Assembly (NCBI GenBank): GCA_036510975.1
Contig: DATCCY010000125.1
Location: forward strand, 69,195-133,194
DNA: 64,000 bases
Reading direction: 5' to 3'
Origin: Longivirga sp036510975
GTDB lineage: Bacteria; Actinomycetota; Actinomycetes; S36-B12; CAIYMF01
Of the stretch, positions 8,435 through 15,885 are shown piece after piece. The position numbers and the translations under genes are program-made. A model generated the notes under the pieces. The model was not told where the DNA came from, did not search any database, and was given only the letters and a program-made list of their open reading frames with translations. Positions within the stretch are counted from its first letter, which is position 1. The number at the start of each line of letters is the position of its first letter.

Positions 8435-8498
8435 GCGAGTACCTGGCCCAGCTGCCGTTCCCAGGCGCTCGGCAGCAGCAGTTGGGCCAGGTACTCGC
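8435..8498. repeat. Family A inverted repeat, copy 1
   Basis: Two 21-base arms, 8435-8455 and 8478-8498, are reverse complements at 20 of 21 positions and begin GCGAGTACCTGGCCCAG. The loop is 22 bases. The outer arm sequence GCGAGTACCTG recurs in the same inverted arrangement at 25431-25494. The element lies between two divergently transcribed genes, so it is not a terminator for either. It may be a dispersed palindromic element, a regulatory site or a structured leader. Confidence 0.85.
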
Positions 8499-8535
8499 CC
8501 GGACCCCGGGCGTCTGCGGGGTTTACCGTGGGTGC

Positions 8536-9360
8536 GTGAGCCCGTCGAACGACATCGCACGCCTCGGCGAGCGCGTCGCCGCGCTCGTGGAGCAGGGGCT
8601 CGACGTCGCCGAGGCGTACTCCGCCGCGAAGGGGGCCGGCACCAGGGCCACGCGCGAGTACGGCAAGGCGATGGACAAGCACGCCAAGGCCGTTCGCAAG
8701 CACCAGGAGCGGGTCCAGGGGCTGCGCCGCGACGCCGTCACGATGACGGCGGTGTCCGGCGCCACCGCTGTCCTCGGCGTCATCGACGTCGCCTCGCAGG
8801 GCTCGGCGCTGCCGGGCGCCCCGTGGATGTGGCTGCTCGGGTCGGCGTTCGCCGCCGTGAGCGCGGTGCGCAACCGCTACGCCGCGTCGCACGCCGCGGC
8901 GCCCGAGCCGCCGGCCCTCGCGTCGAGCTACGCCGCGACCGACATCCGGCGCGACGCGATCGGCTGGGCCGAGGCCCAGGGACTCGCCGCCGTACGCCGT
9001 CAGCTCGTCGCCATGGTGCCGGCCGTCGCCGCGCTGCACCCGGAGGCCGGCAAGGAGCTCAAGGCCGCCGACGACGAGGCGGCACCCGCGCTCGCGGCCC
9101 AGGTCACCCGGCTCGCCGTCCTCGACCAGGTACGCCGCGACCTCCCCGGGTCGCAGGCGGCCGCGGCGGCCGGTGAGGCGGCCGAGCTCGTGCGGGCCCG
9201 CCTCGCGGAGGGCGTCGCGGTCTACGACCGGCTGCTCGCCGCGGCGTCGACGATGCTGGCCTCGCCCGACCTCGGTCGCTCGAGCCTCGACGTCCTCGGC
9301 CCGGCCTCCGACGCCCTCACCGCCTACGCCGCCGGCCTGCGCACCGCGAGCGGGGAGTAG
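8536..9360 (+). CDS. Conserved hypothetical protein with a central hydrophobic segment
   Basis: A 274-residue protein from GTG 8536, not recognised. The first 70 residues are a charged helix (RLGERVAALVEQG...KHAKAVRKHQERV) likely to be a coiled coil. Residues about 75-115 hold two short hydrophobic stretches around SALPGAPWMWLLGSAFAAVS. The remaining 160 residues are Ala/Leu-rich and helical, without Cys. The layout resembles the actinobacterial PspM-type phage-shock membrane protein, but I see no diagnostic motif. It is transcribed alone, divergent from the hydrolase at 7552-8406 and convergent with the peptidase gene. Confidence 0.65.
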   Translation: MSPSNDIARLGERVAALVEQGLDVAEAYSAAKGAGTRATREYGKAMDKHAKAVRKHQERVQGLRRDAVTMTAVSGATAVLGVIDVASQGSALPGAPWMWLLGSAFAAVSAVRNRYAASHAAAPEPPALASSYAATDIRRDAIGWAEAQGLAAVRRQLVAMVPAVAALHPEAGKELKAADDEAAPALAAQVTRLAVLDQVRRDLPGSQAAAAAGEAAELVRARLAEGVAVYDRLLAAASTMLASPDLGRSSLDVLGPASDALTAYAAGLRTASGE

Positions 9361-9378
9361 CGCGCGAGGTGCCCGTCG

Positions 9379-10044
9379 TCAGAGCAGGGGCGCCGACTCG
9401 CCCGGCGCCAGCACGCGCAGACTGGATGCGGTGAGGACGTCGACGTCCGCGGGGCCGGCGTTGCGGGCCACGCCGTCGACCACGGACAGCCCGGCGTCCT
9501 CGGGCACGCCGAGCACGGTGAAGCCCCGCTCGGCCCATCGCCAGCACTCGTCGCGGTCGTCCGGGGTGTGGTGCGGCCGCACGATGGCGTCGCCGAGCAG
9601 GCCGAGACCGCTGGTGTCGACGACGCCGGCGTCGTTGGGGTCGGCGAACCCTGCCACGGCGATGTCCGCGCCGGCCAGCACGGCCCCGGCGCTGCTGCCG
9701 AAGTAGGGGCCGCCGCGGCGGACGTGCGCCGTCGCGAGGTCGAGGCCGCCGCGGGTCTGCAGGTGGTGCAGCAGGTCGAAGGTGTTGCCGCCCAGGACGA
9801 ACACGAGGTCGTCGACGTCGAGGTCGTCGACCGTGTGCTCGGCGACGTCGCACCACAGGTCGACGCGGGGCACGTCGTAGGGGGCGAGGGACCGGCGCAG
9901 CCACAGCTCGGCCATCTCGTGCTGGGAGTCCGGCAGCGCCCACGGCCAGGCGACGACGCGCCTGCTGGGACGCAGGAACAGCCGCCACACCGCGGCCTCG
10001 TCGGCCGGTGAGCCACCGCCGCCCAGGTAGATCCGCGAGGTCAT
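9379..10044 (-). CDS. Peptidase E-like (S51) Ser hydrolase
   Basis: A 221-residue protein from ATG 10044. The fold is that of class I glutamine-amidotransferase-like peptidases: YLGGGGS at the N-terminus, VFVLGGNTFDLLHHL, and the nucleophile motif GSSAGAVLAG with Ser as in dipeptidase E. Downstream, VRPHHTPD probably contributes His. Family members cleave Asp-X dipeptides or, as cyanophycinases, beta-Asp-Arg; the present substrate is not known. Its ATG overlaps the holB stop by four bases (ATGA), so it is translationally coupled to holB. Confidence 0.8.
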   Translation of the reverse strand: MTSRIYLGGGGSPADEAAVWRLFLRPSRRVVAWPWALPDSQHEMAELWLRRSLAPYDVPRVDLWCDVAEHTVDDLDVDDLVFVLGGNTFDLLHHLQTRGGLDLATAHVRRGGPYFGSSAGAVLAGADIAVAGFADPNDAGVVDTSGLGLLGDAIVRPHHTPDDRDECWRWAERGFTVLGVPEDAGLSVVDGVARNAGPADVDVLTASSLRVLAPGESAPLL

Positions 10045-11228
10045 GACGCGAGCGACGGGTCCTTGAGCGCCACCGTCAGCGACTCGAAGGCGAGCAGGGG
10101 CGCGACGTTGGCCTCGAGCAGGTTGCGGGTGCGCTCGAGGGCGTCGACCCTGCGCAGGGTGTCCTCGGGCGTGGACTCGGCCGCGACCCGCTCGAGCTGG
10201 AGGTGCATCTCGTCGTTCACGAGCTCGGAGGCGGCGGCCATCTGCAGCACCAGGACGTCGCGGTAGAAGGCGATGAGGTCGACGATCGCCCGGTCGAGCT
10301 GGTCGCGCACGACCCGGCGACGCCGCCGCTTCTGCCTGTCCTCCAAGGCTTTCACGGCGCCCTTGGCTCGGCGTTCGACCGTCCCGATGCCTCGTCCTTC
10401 CGCGCCCTCGCCATACGCCGCGCGCAGCGCCTTCATCTCGCTCTCCTCGAGCGGGTCGCAGATCGACGCGGCGTCGTCGTTGACGGTGGAGACGAGGTCG
10501 GCCGCGAGCGCGAGGCAGGAGCCGAGGTCGGTGATCTGGGTGGGGATGCGCAGCACGTCCTGGCGACGCAGCCGAGCGGACTCGTCGGTGGCCAGCGCGC
10601 GCGCCCGGCCGATGTGGCCCTGCGCCGCGCGCGAGGCGAACGCCGCCATCGCGGGGTCGACGCCGAACACCGCGGTGAGCGCCGCCGCGACCTCGGCGGT
10701 CGAGGGCGTGGCGAGCATGAGGTGGCGGCAGCGGGAGCGGATGGTCGGCAGGACGTCCTCGGTGCTCGGGGCGCAGAGCACCCAGACGGTGCCGGGCGTG
10801 GGTTCCTCGATGCTCTTGAGCAGCGTGTTGGCGCTCTCCGCGTTGAGCCGGTCGGCGTCCTCGAGGACGAAGACGTGCCACGGCGCACGCGAGGGCGACA
10901 TCGCCGAGCGGTGCACGAGCTCGCGGGTCTCGGCGACGGAGTAGGTGACCGACTCGGGCACGACGTGCTCGACGTCGACGTGGGCGGAGTGCCGCACGGC
11001 GACGCAGTCGGCGCAGGTGCCGCAACCGCCGTTCGGGCACACCAGCGCGGCGGCGAACGCCAGCGCCGCGGTGGAACGGCCCGAGCCGGGCGGCCCGGTG
11101 ATGAGCCAGGCGTGCGTCATCGCGGTCGAGGGCAGCCCGGCGCGGGCCGCGGGGGCGTCGGCGGCCGCGTCGCGCAGCCGCGCCACGGCGTGGTCCTGGC
11201 CGACGAGGTCGGTGAAGACGTCGGTCAT
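10041..11228 (-). CDS. holB: DNA polymerase III subunit delta prime
   Basis: A 395-residue clamp-loader subunit from ATG 11228. The AAA+ domain begins VGQDHAVARLR, with the P-loop position GPPGSGRST (Arg in place of Lys, as is common in delta prime) and a zinc module CPNGGCGTCADC. VFVLEDADRLN is Walker B. NTLLKSIEEPTPGTVWVL and IRSRCRHL (the SRC motif that supplies the arginine finger) follow. The C-terminal half is helical with a basic stretch KRRRRRVV. The gene overlaps tmk upstream and peptidase E downstream by four bases each, forming a tmk-holB-pepE operon. Confidence 0.93.
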   Translation of the reverse strand: MTDVFTDLVGQDHAVARLRDAAADAPAARAGLPSTAMTHAWLITGPPGSGRSTAALAFAAALVCPNGGCGTCADCVAVRHSAHVDVEHVVPESVTYSVAETRELVHRSAMSPSRAPWHVFVLEDADRLNAESANTLLKSIEEPTPGTVWVLCAPSTEDVLPTIRSRCRHLMLATPSTAEVAAALTAVFGVDPAMAAFASRAAQGHIGRARALATDESARLRRQDVLRIPTQITDLGSCLALAADLVSTVNDDAASICDPLEESEMKALRAAYGEGAEGRGIGTVERRAKGAVKALEDRQKRRRRRVVRDQLDRAIVDLIAFYRDVLVLQMAAASELVNDEMHLQLERVAAESTPEDTLRRVDALERTRNLLEANVAPLLAFESLTVALKDPSLAS

Positions 11229-11857
11229 CCCACCGGCCGCTCGGCGAGCAGGGAGTCGACCCGGGCGCGTACCGCGGCGGAGATCTCGCGCCGGTCGGCC
11301 GAGGCGGACAGGACCAGGTAGCGGTCTGGGTCGCCGTCGGCGAGGGCGTGGAAGGCCGCCACGACGCTGCGGTGGAACTCCTCCGGCTCGGACTCGAGCC
11401 GGTCGGGCGCCGAGCCGAGGCGGGACAGCCCCGTGCCGGCCTCGACGTCGAGCAGCACGGTGAGGTCGGGCAGCAGCGAGCGGGTGGCCCACAGGTTGAT
11501 CTCGCCGATCACGTCGGGCCCGAGGCCGCGACCGACCCCCTGGTAGGCCACGGAGGAGTCGATGTAGCGGTCGGTGATGACGACCGCCCCGCGCTCGAGC
11601 GCGGGGCGGACGAGCCGCGCGACGTGCTCGGCGCGGGACGCGGCGTACAGCAGCGCCTCGGCGCGGGGGTCGAGGCCGACGAACTCGGGGGTGAGGACGA
11701 CGTGGCGGATCGCCTCGGCCGCCGGGGTCCCGCCCGGCTCGCGGGTGAGGACGACCTCGTGGCCGGCCTCGAGCAGCGCCTCGGCGAGCGCCCGCGCCTG
11801 GGTCGACTTGCCGGCGCCGTCGCCGCCCTCGAACGCGACGAAGAGTCCGGTGGCCAC
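11225..11857 (-). CDS. tmk: Thymidylate kinase
   Basis: A 210-residue dTMP kinase from GTG 11857, phosphorylating dTMP to dTDP for DNA synthesis. P-loop EGGDGAGKST at residues 10-19, LTREPGGT, the TMPK motif TDRYIDSSVAYQG and a LID region ending in PDRLESE are present. I chose GTG 11857 because the upstream in-frame residues are unrelated basic sequence. The stop overlaps the holB start (ATGA), coupling the two replication genes. Confidence 0.93.
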   Translation of the reverse strand: MATGLFVAFEGGDGAGKSTQARALAEALLEAGHEVVLTREPGGTPAAEAIRHVVLTPEFVGLDPRAEALLYAASRAEHVARLVRPALERGAVVITDRYIDSSVAYQGVGRGLGPDVIGEINLWATRSLLPDLTVLLDVEAGTGLSRLGSAPDRLESEPEEFHRSVVAAFHALADGDPDRYLVLSASADRREISAAVRARVDSLLAERPVG

Positions 11858-11906
11858 GGACCCGACCCTACGACGCCGCCCCGACGCCCCCACCCCCGAG
11901 CGCCTG

Positions 11907-11970
11907 TTCCCCACCTATCTGTCGTTACCGGGGGTCCTGACGGCCCGGGAAACAGCAGATAGGTGGGCAA
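11907..11970. repeat. Family B inverted repeat, copy 1
   Basis: Arm 1 (11907-11932) contains CCCACCTATCTG and arm 2 (11945-11970) its reverse complement CAGATAGGTGGG, with extended but imperfect pairing and a 12-base loop. The same arm sequence, in the same inverted layout, occurs at 52165-52226. This copy lies between the stop of an ABC permease gene and the start of tmk, both on the minus strand. A terminator or dispersed palindrome is likely; it lacks a T-tract. Confidence 0.8.
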
Positions 11971-11982
11971 CAAGGAGGCGGG

Positions 11983-12840
11983 TCAGGCGTCGCGCTTCAT
12001 CAGCGCCCAGGTGGCGCTCCCCACGGCCAGGACCACCCAGAGGACGAAGACGGCCAGGCCGGCGCCGTAGGAGAGCATCGAGTCGACCGGCTCGACGCTG
12101 GTGAAGGACAGCCCGGCGTTGGACGGGAGGTACCTCAGGACCGAGTCCCAGCTGGCCGGGAGCAGAGCGCTGGCCAGGGTCGGCAGGAACAGGATCCCTC
12201 CGATGAGGACACCGAGACCGGCACCGACGCTGCGCAGCAGGATCCCGAGGCACAGGCCGATCACGCCGATGCCGACCAGGTAGCCGATCGTGCCGAGGAC
12301 CGCTCCGGCCACGCCGACGGCCGACCACGTCGTGCTCGCCACCCCGGCAGAGGTGAGGATCGCCGTCCCTGCGAAGAACGAGACGAGAACGCTGACCAGG
12401 ACGGCGGGCACGAGCAGCGCCAGGAAGGTGAGCACCTTGCCGAGCAGCACGGGCCACCGGCGGGGTACGACGGCGATGCTCGTGCGGATCAGTCCGGACG
12501 AGTACTCCCGCGCGCCGACCAGCACGCCCATCACAGCCACGATGATGATGCCGAAGTTGGCGCCGGTGAGGACAGTGTCCACGGGGCTGGCCCCGGCGAA
12601 GGTCGGGCCGCCGCCTTGGGTCGACACCGACCCCGTCGCGACTGCGGCCGAGACGAGGCCGAAGGCGACGATCGAGACGACCAGGCCGCCGAGCATGATC
12701 CAGGTGGAGCGCAGCGAGCGGAGCTTGATCCACTCGCTGCGCACCACGCGGGGCAGGGTCGTGCAGGGTGCACCAGGCGCAACGTGAGTCGACGTGAGCG
12801 GTCGTACGTCGCGGTCAGGGGTGACGACGGTGGTGGACAT
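11983..12840 (-). CDS. ABC-2 type exporter permease
   Basis: A 285-residue membrane protein from ATG 12840. After a 30-residue cytoplasmic leader come the conserved VRSEWIKLRSLRSTWI entry motif of ABC-2/NatB-like permeases, then six predicted helices, including a long GVLVGAREYSSGLIRTSIAVV loop and IGVIGLCLGILLRSVGAGLG. The C-terminus ends WALMKRDA. Its ATG overlaps the ATPase stop by one base (TGATG), so it forms one exporter with the preceding gene. The substrate is not evident; such pairs beside NarL-type two-component systems often export peptides or lipophilic drugs. Confidence 0.85.
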   Translation of the reverse strand: MSTTVVTPDRDVRPLTSTHVAPGAPCTTLPRVVRSEWIKLRSLRSTWIMLGGLVVSIVAFGLVSAAVATGSVSTQGGGPTFAGASPVDTVLTGANFGIIIVAVMGVLVGAREYSSGLIRTSIAVVPRRWPVLLGKVLTFLALLVPAVLVSVLVSFFAGTAILTSAGVASTTWSAVGVAGAVLGTIGYLVGIGVIGLCLGILLRSVGAGLGVLIGGILFLPTLASALLPASWDSVLRYLPSNAGLSFTSVEPVDSMLSYGAGLAVFVLWVVLAVGSATWALMKRDA

Positions 12841-13781
12841 CAGGCTGCCTTCCGGTCGGACGGGGAGGTGGAGGTGGCGACCGAGCCGTGGAACTCCACG
12901 GCGTCGCGGGTGAGCTCCATGAACGCCTGCTCGAGGGAGGCCTCGACGTTCGTGAGCTCGTGGAGGGTCAGGCCGTGCTCGGCCGCGACGTCTCCCACGC
13001 GTGCTGCGCTGACGCCCTCGATGTCGAGCACGCCCGGCTCGGCCGACGTGATGGACACGCCGTCGTCGGCCAGCAGGTTGCGCAGCGAGGTCGCGTGCGG
13101 CGAGACGACCCGAACGTGGTTCGAAGACGAGGCCGCGATGAAGTCGGCCATCGAGGTGTCCGCGATGATCCGGCCGCGGCCGATCACGACGAGGTGCTCG
13201 GCGGTCTGCTCCATCTCGCTCATGAGGTGGGAGGACAGGAAGACCGTGCGGCCCTCTGCGGCGAGGTCCTTGAGCAGGGTGCGGATCCAGAGGATGCCGT
13301 CCGGGTCCAGCCCGTTCACCGGCTCGTCGAGGAGCACGATGCGCGGGTCGGCGAGCAGCGCCGAGGCGATACCGAGGCGCTGGCCCATGCCCAGCGAGAA
13401 CCCGCCGGCCGGTTTCCTCGCCACGTCGGCGAGTCCCACGACCTCGAGCAGCTCGTCGACGCGCGGGGCGCCGATGCCGACCGTGGCGCCGAGGGCGAGC
13501 AGGTGGTTGCGCGCCGAGCGGCCCTTGTCGACCGCCTTCGCCTCGAGCAGCGCACCGAGCTCGGCGAGCGGCGCGGGGGAGGTCGTGTAGCTGCGGCCGT
13601 CGACGAGCGCCTCCCCGGAGGTGGGACGATCCAGGCCGAGGATCATGCGCATCGTCGTGGACTTGCCGGCCCCGTTCGGGCCGAGGAACCCGGTGACGAC
13701 GCCGGGGCGGACGGTGAAGCTGATGTGGTCGACGGCGACGGTGTCGCCGTAGCGCTTGGTGAGCTCGTGGACTTCCAGCAT
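12840..13781 (-). CDS. ABC exporter ATP-binding protein
   Basis: A 313-residue DrrA/CcmA-type ATPase from ATG 13781, preceded by AGGAG. Walker A GPNGAGKST about residue 39, Q-loop, signature FSLGMGQRLG, Walker B VLLDEPVNGLD and the switch LSSHLMSEME are all present. A C-terminal domain of about 90 residues after the NBD is typical of drug and lantibiotic-type exporters. It is coupled to the permease and lies downstream of a two-component pair on the same strand, a usual arrangement for a stress-induced exporter. Confidence 0.9.
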   Translation of the reverse strand: MLEVHELTKRYGDTVAVDHISFTVRPGVVTGFLGPNGAGKSTTMRMILGLDRPTSGEALVDGRSYTTSPAPLAELGALLEAKAVDKGRSARNHLLALGATVGIGAPRVDELLEVVGLADVARKPAGGFSLGMGQRLGIASALLADPRIVLLDEPVNGLDPDGILWIRTLLKDLAAEGRTVFLSSHLMSEMEQTAEHLVVIGRGRIIADTSMADFIAASSSNHVRVVSPHATSLRNLLADDGVSITSAEPGVLDIEGVSAARVGDVAAEHGLTLHELTNVEASLEQAFMELTRDAVEFHGSVATSTSPSDRKAA

Positions 13782-13908
13782 GAGGTGCTCCTGCGGGTGA
13801 TGTGGTGTGCCGTGCCACCACGTTCTCCCGCGCCGCTGCGACGCGTCGTCGTCCCGCTGCCGACACCCGCACCTACGACGGAGGCAGTATGCCGACTCGC
13901 CGTCGACC

Positions 13909-14586
13909 TCAGTCGGGGTCGCCAGCGCGGACGAGTCCGGTCCGGTAGGCGATCACGACGAGCTGGGCGCGGTCGCGCACACCGAGCTTGGTCATCGCGC
14001 GGTTTACGTGGGTCTTCGCCGTGAGCGGGGAGAGGAAGAGCCGCGCCGCGATGTCGTCGTTGGTGAGGCCGTGCGCCACGAGCGCGACCACCTCGCGCTC
14101 GCGCTCGGTGAGGACGTCGAGGTCCGCGCCGACGAGGTCGGGAGCGCCGTCGGTCGGCGCCGCGAGAAGACGGTCGATGAGGCCGCGGGTAGCCTTCGGC
14201 GACAGCAGCGCCTCACCCGAGGCCACGACCCGGATCGCGTCGAGCAGCTCCACCGGCTCCACACCCTTGCCGAGGAACCCGCTCGCCCCGGCGCGCAGCG
14301 CCGCGAGCACGAGGTCGTCCTCCTCGAACGTGGTGAGCACGAGGACCTTGACGTCGACGAGCTCGGCGTCACCCGTGATGAGCCCGGTGGCGGAGATCCC
14401 GTCGGTGCCGGGCATGCGGATGTCCATGAGCACGACGTCAGGACGCGTCTCGCGCGCCTGCCCGAGCGCGTCCTCGCCGTCGACCGCCTCCCCCACGACC
14501 TCCATGTCGGCCGCGCTGCGCACGAGCGCGGCGAACCCCGCGCGGATGAGCGCCTGGTCGTCGGCCAGCAGCACGCGGATGCTCAC
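13909..14586 (-). CDS. NarL/LuxR-family response regulator
   Basis: A 225-residue regulator from GTG 14586. The receiver domain (residues 1-120) has the acidic pair ADDQ, the phospho-acceptor VVLMDIRMPGTDG, Thr in VLTTFEEDD and Lys in FLGKG. The C-terminal LuxR helix-turn-helix reads LTEREREVVALVAHGLTNDD and AKTHVNRAMTKL. Its start overlaps the kinase stop (GTGA), so the two are translated together. The ABC exporter directly downstream is the obvious candidate target. Confidence 0.92.
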   Translation of the reverse strand: MSIRVLLADDQALIRAGFAALVRSAADMEVVGEAVDGEDALGQARETRPDVVLMDIRMPGTDGISATGLITGDAELVDVKVLVLTTFEEDDLVLAALRAGASGFLGKGVEPVELLDAIRVVASGEALLSPKATRGLIDRLLAAPTDGAPDLVGADLDVLTEREREVVALVAHGLTNDDIAARLFLSPLTAKTHVNRAMTKLGVRDRAQLVVIAYRTGLVRAGDPD

Positions 14587-15779
14587 GCGAGGCTCCGCTG
14601 GTACGCCGAGGCCACGTCCGCGCTGCCGAGGGGCAGCTCCGCGTGCACGCCGAACCTGGCCTCGCCGAGCGGACCGGCCTCGAGCGTGCCGCCGACGGAC
14701 GCGACCCGCTCGCGCATCCCGACGAGCCCGTGCCCCTGACCGCTCACGGCTGCCTCCGCAGCGACCGGGTTCACGACGTCGAGCACCAGCGAGTCGGCGC
14801 GGTAATCCACCGTCACCTCGGCCGAGCCGAGCCCGTGCTTGCCCGCGTTGGTGAGCGCCTCCTGCACGAGACGGTAGGCCGTGAGGTCGACGCCCGGCGC
14901 GAGGTCGCGGGGTGAGCCGACGACCCGCCACGAGACCGTGAGCCCGGACCGGCGTACCGACTCGACGAGCGCGTCGGCCTGGGCGAGCCCGGGCGCGGGG
15001 GCCGTATCCGGCGCGGCCTCGGACGTGCGCAGCAGGCCGAGGATCGTCGCCATCTCGGAGAGCACCACGGCGCTCGCGTCGCGCACGTGACCGAGGGCGA
15101 CCTCGGCCGCGTCGGGGTCGGAGTGCACGAGGTGCCGCGCTACGCCGGACTGCACGTTGATCACCGAGATGTGGTGCGCGACGACGTCGTGCAGCTCGCG
15201 CGCGATGCGCAGCCGCTCCTCGGTCACGCGACGCTGCGCCTCCTCCTCGCGGGTCTGCTCGGCCCGCCGGGCACGCTCCTCCGCGGCGATGACGAGCTGT
15301 CGCTGCGTGCCTACGGCGATGCCGATCGCGCACGCCATGGCGCTCACGGCGAGCAACGTGTAGGTCGAGTCGCCGAAGAGGTCCTCACCGGTGACGAGGC
15401 GGTAGGTCACGACGAAGACGAGCGCCGTCGCGGCCGCGCACAGCAGGGCGGTCCGGCGCGGGCGCAGGGTGGCCACGGTGTAGAGGGCGATCATCGCCGG
15501 TGCGACGGTCTGGGACGGACCGCCGCTGATCACGATCCCGAGCGCGCCGACGACCACGGTGACGGCCCAGACGGCCATCGGGGCACGCCGTCGCCACACC
15601 AGGACGAGACAGCTGATGACGACCGGTAGGTAGGCAGCCGGGGTCTGGCCGTGCGGACCGGTGTTGCGCGGGTCGGGCTGCCCGAGCAGGCCGAGCAGGA
15701 GGACGACCGCCGCGAGGACCGAGTCGAAGACGAACGGCCGGGCGCGCATCCACGCGCGTGCGTCCGCCCACCAGGTCAC
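14583..15779 (-). CDS. Sensor histidine kinase (HisKA_3 type)
   Basis: A 398-residue kinase from GTG 15779. The first 150 residues hold about five hydrophobic helices (FVFDSVLAAVVLLLGLLG, and AYLPVVISCLVLVW near residue 50) with little extracellular sequence, so it probably senses the membrane. A coiled coil AAEERARRAEQTREEEAQRR leads to the phospho-acceptor ARELHDVVAHHISVINV, followed by a HATPase_c domain with N-box QEALTNAGKHG and GHGLVGMRERV. It is the cognate kinase of the overlapping NarL-type regulator. Confidence 0.9.
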   Translation of the reverse strand: MTWWADARAWMRARPFVFDSVLAAVVLLLGLLGQPDPRNTGPHGQTPAAYLPVVISCLVLVWRRRAPMAVWAVTVVVGALGIVISGGPSQTVAPAMIALYTVATLRPRRTALLCAAATALVFVVTYRLVTGEDLFGDSTYTLLAVSAMACAIGIAVGTQRQLVIAAEERARRAEQTREEEAQRRVTEERLRIARELHDVVAHHISVINVQSGVARHLVHSDPDAAEVALGHVRDASAVVLSEMATILGLLRTSEAAPDTAPAPGLAQADALVESVRRSGLTVSWRVVGSPRDLAPGVDLTAYRLVQEALTNAGKHGLGSAEVTVDYRADSLVLDVVNPVAAEAAVSGQGHGLVGMRERVASVGGTLEAGPLGEARFGVHAELPLGSADVASAYQRSLA

Positions 15780-15885
15780 GGCGCCACTGTAGGCGGGGTG
15801 ACCTAGTGGGCGCGTCCGCCGAGCGCCGTACCAACGACCTACTGCGCCCGCAGTACGACGGGGCTCCACCCCCCTTGAGCGGGGG

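Noticed and set aside
8435..8498. Family A repeat as a rho-independent terminator
   Set aside because: Both copies lie between two 5' ends, so no transcript ends there, and there is no T-tract.
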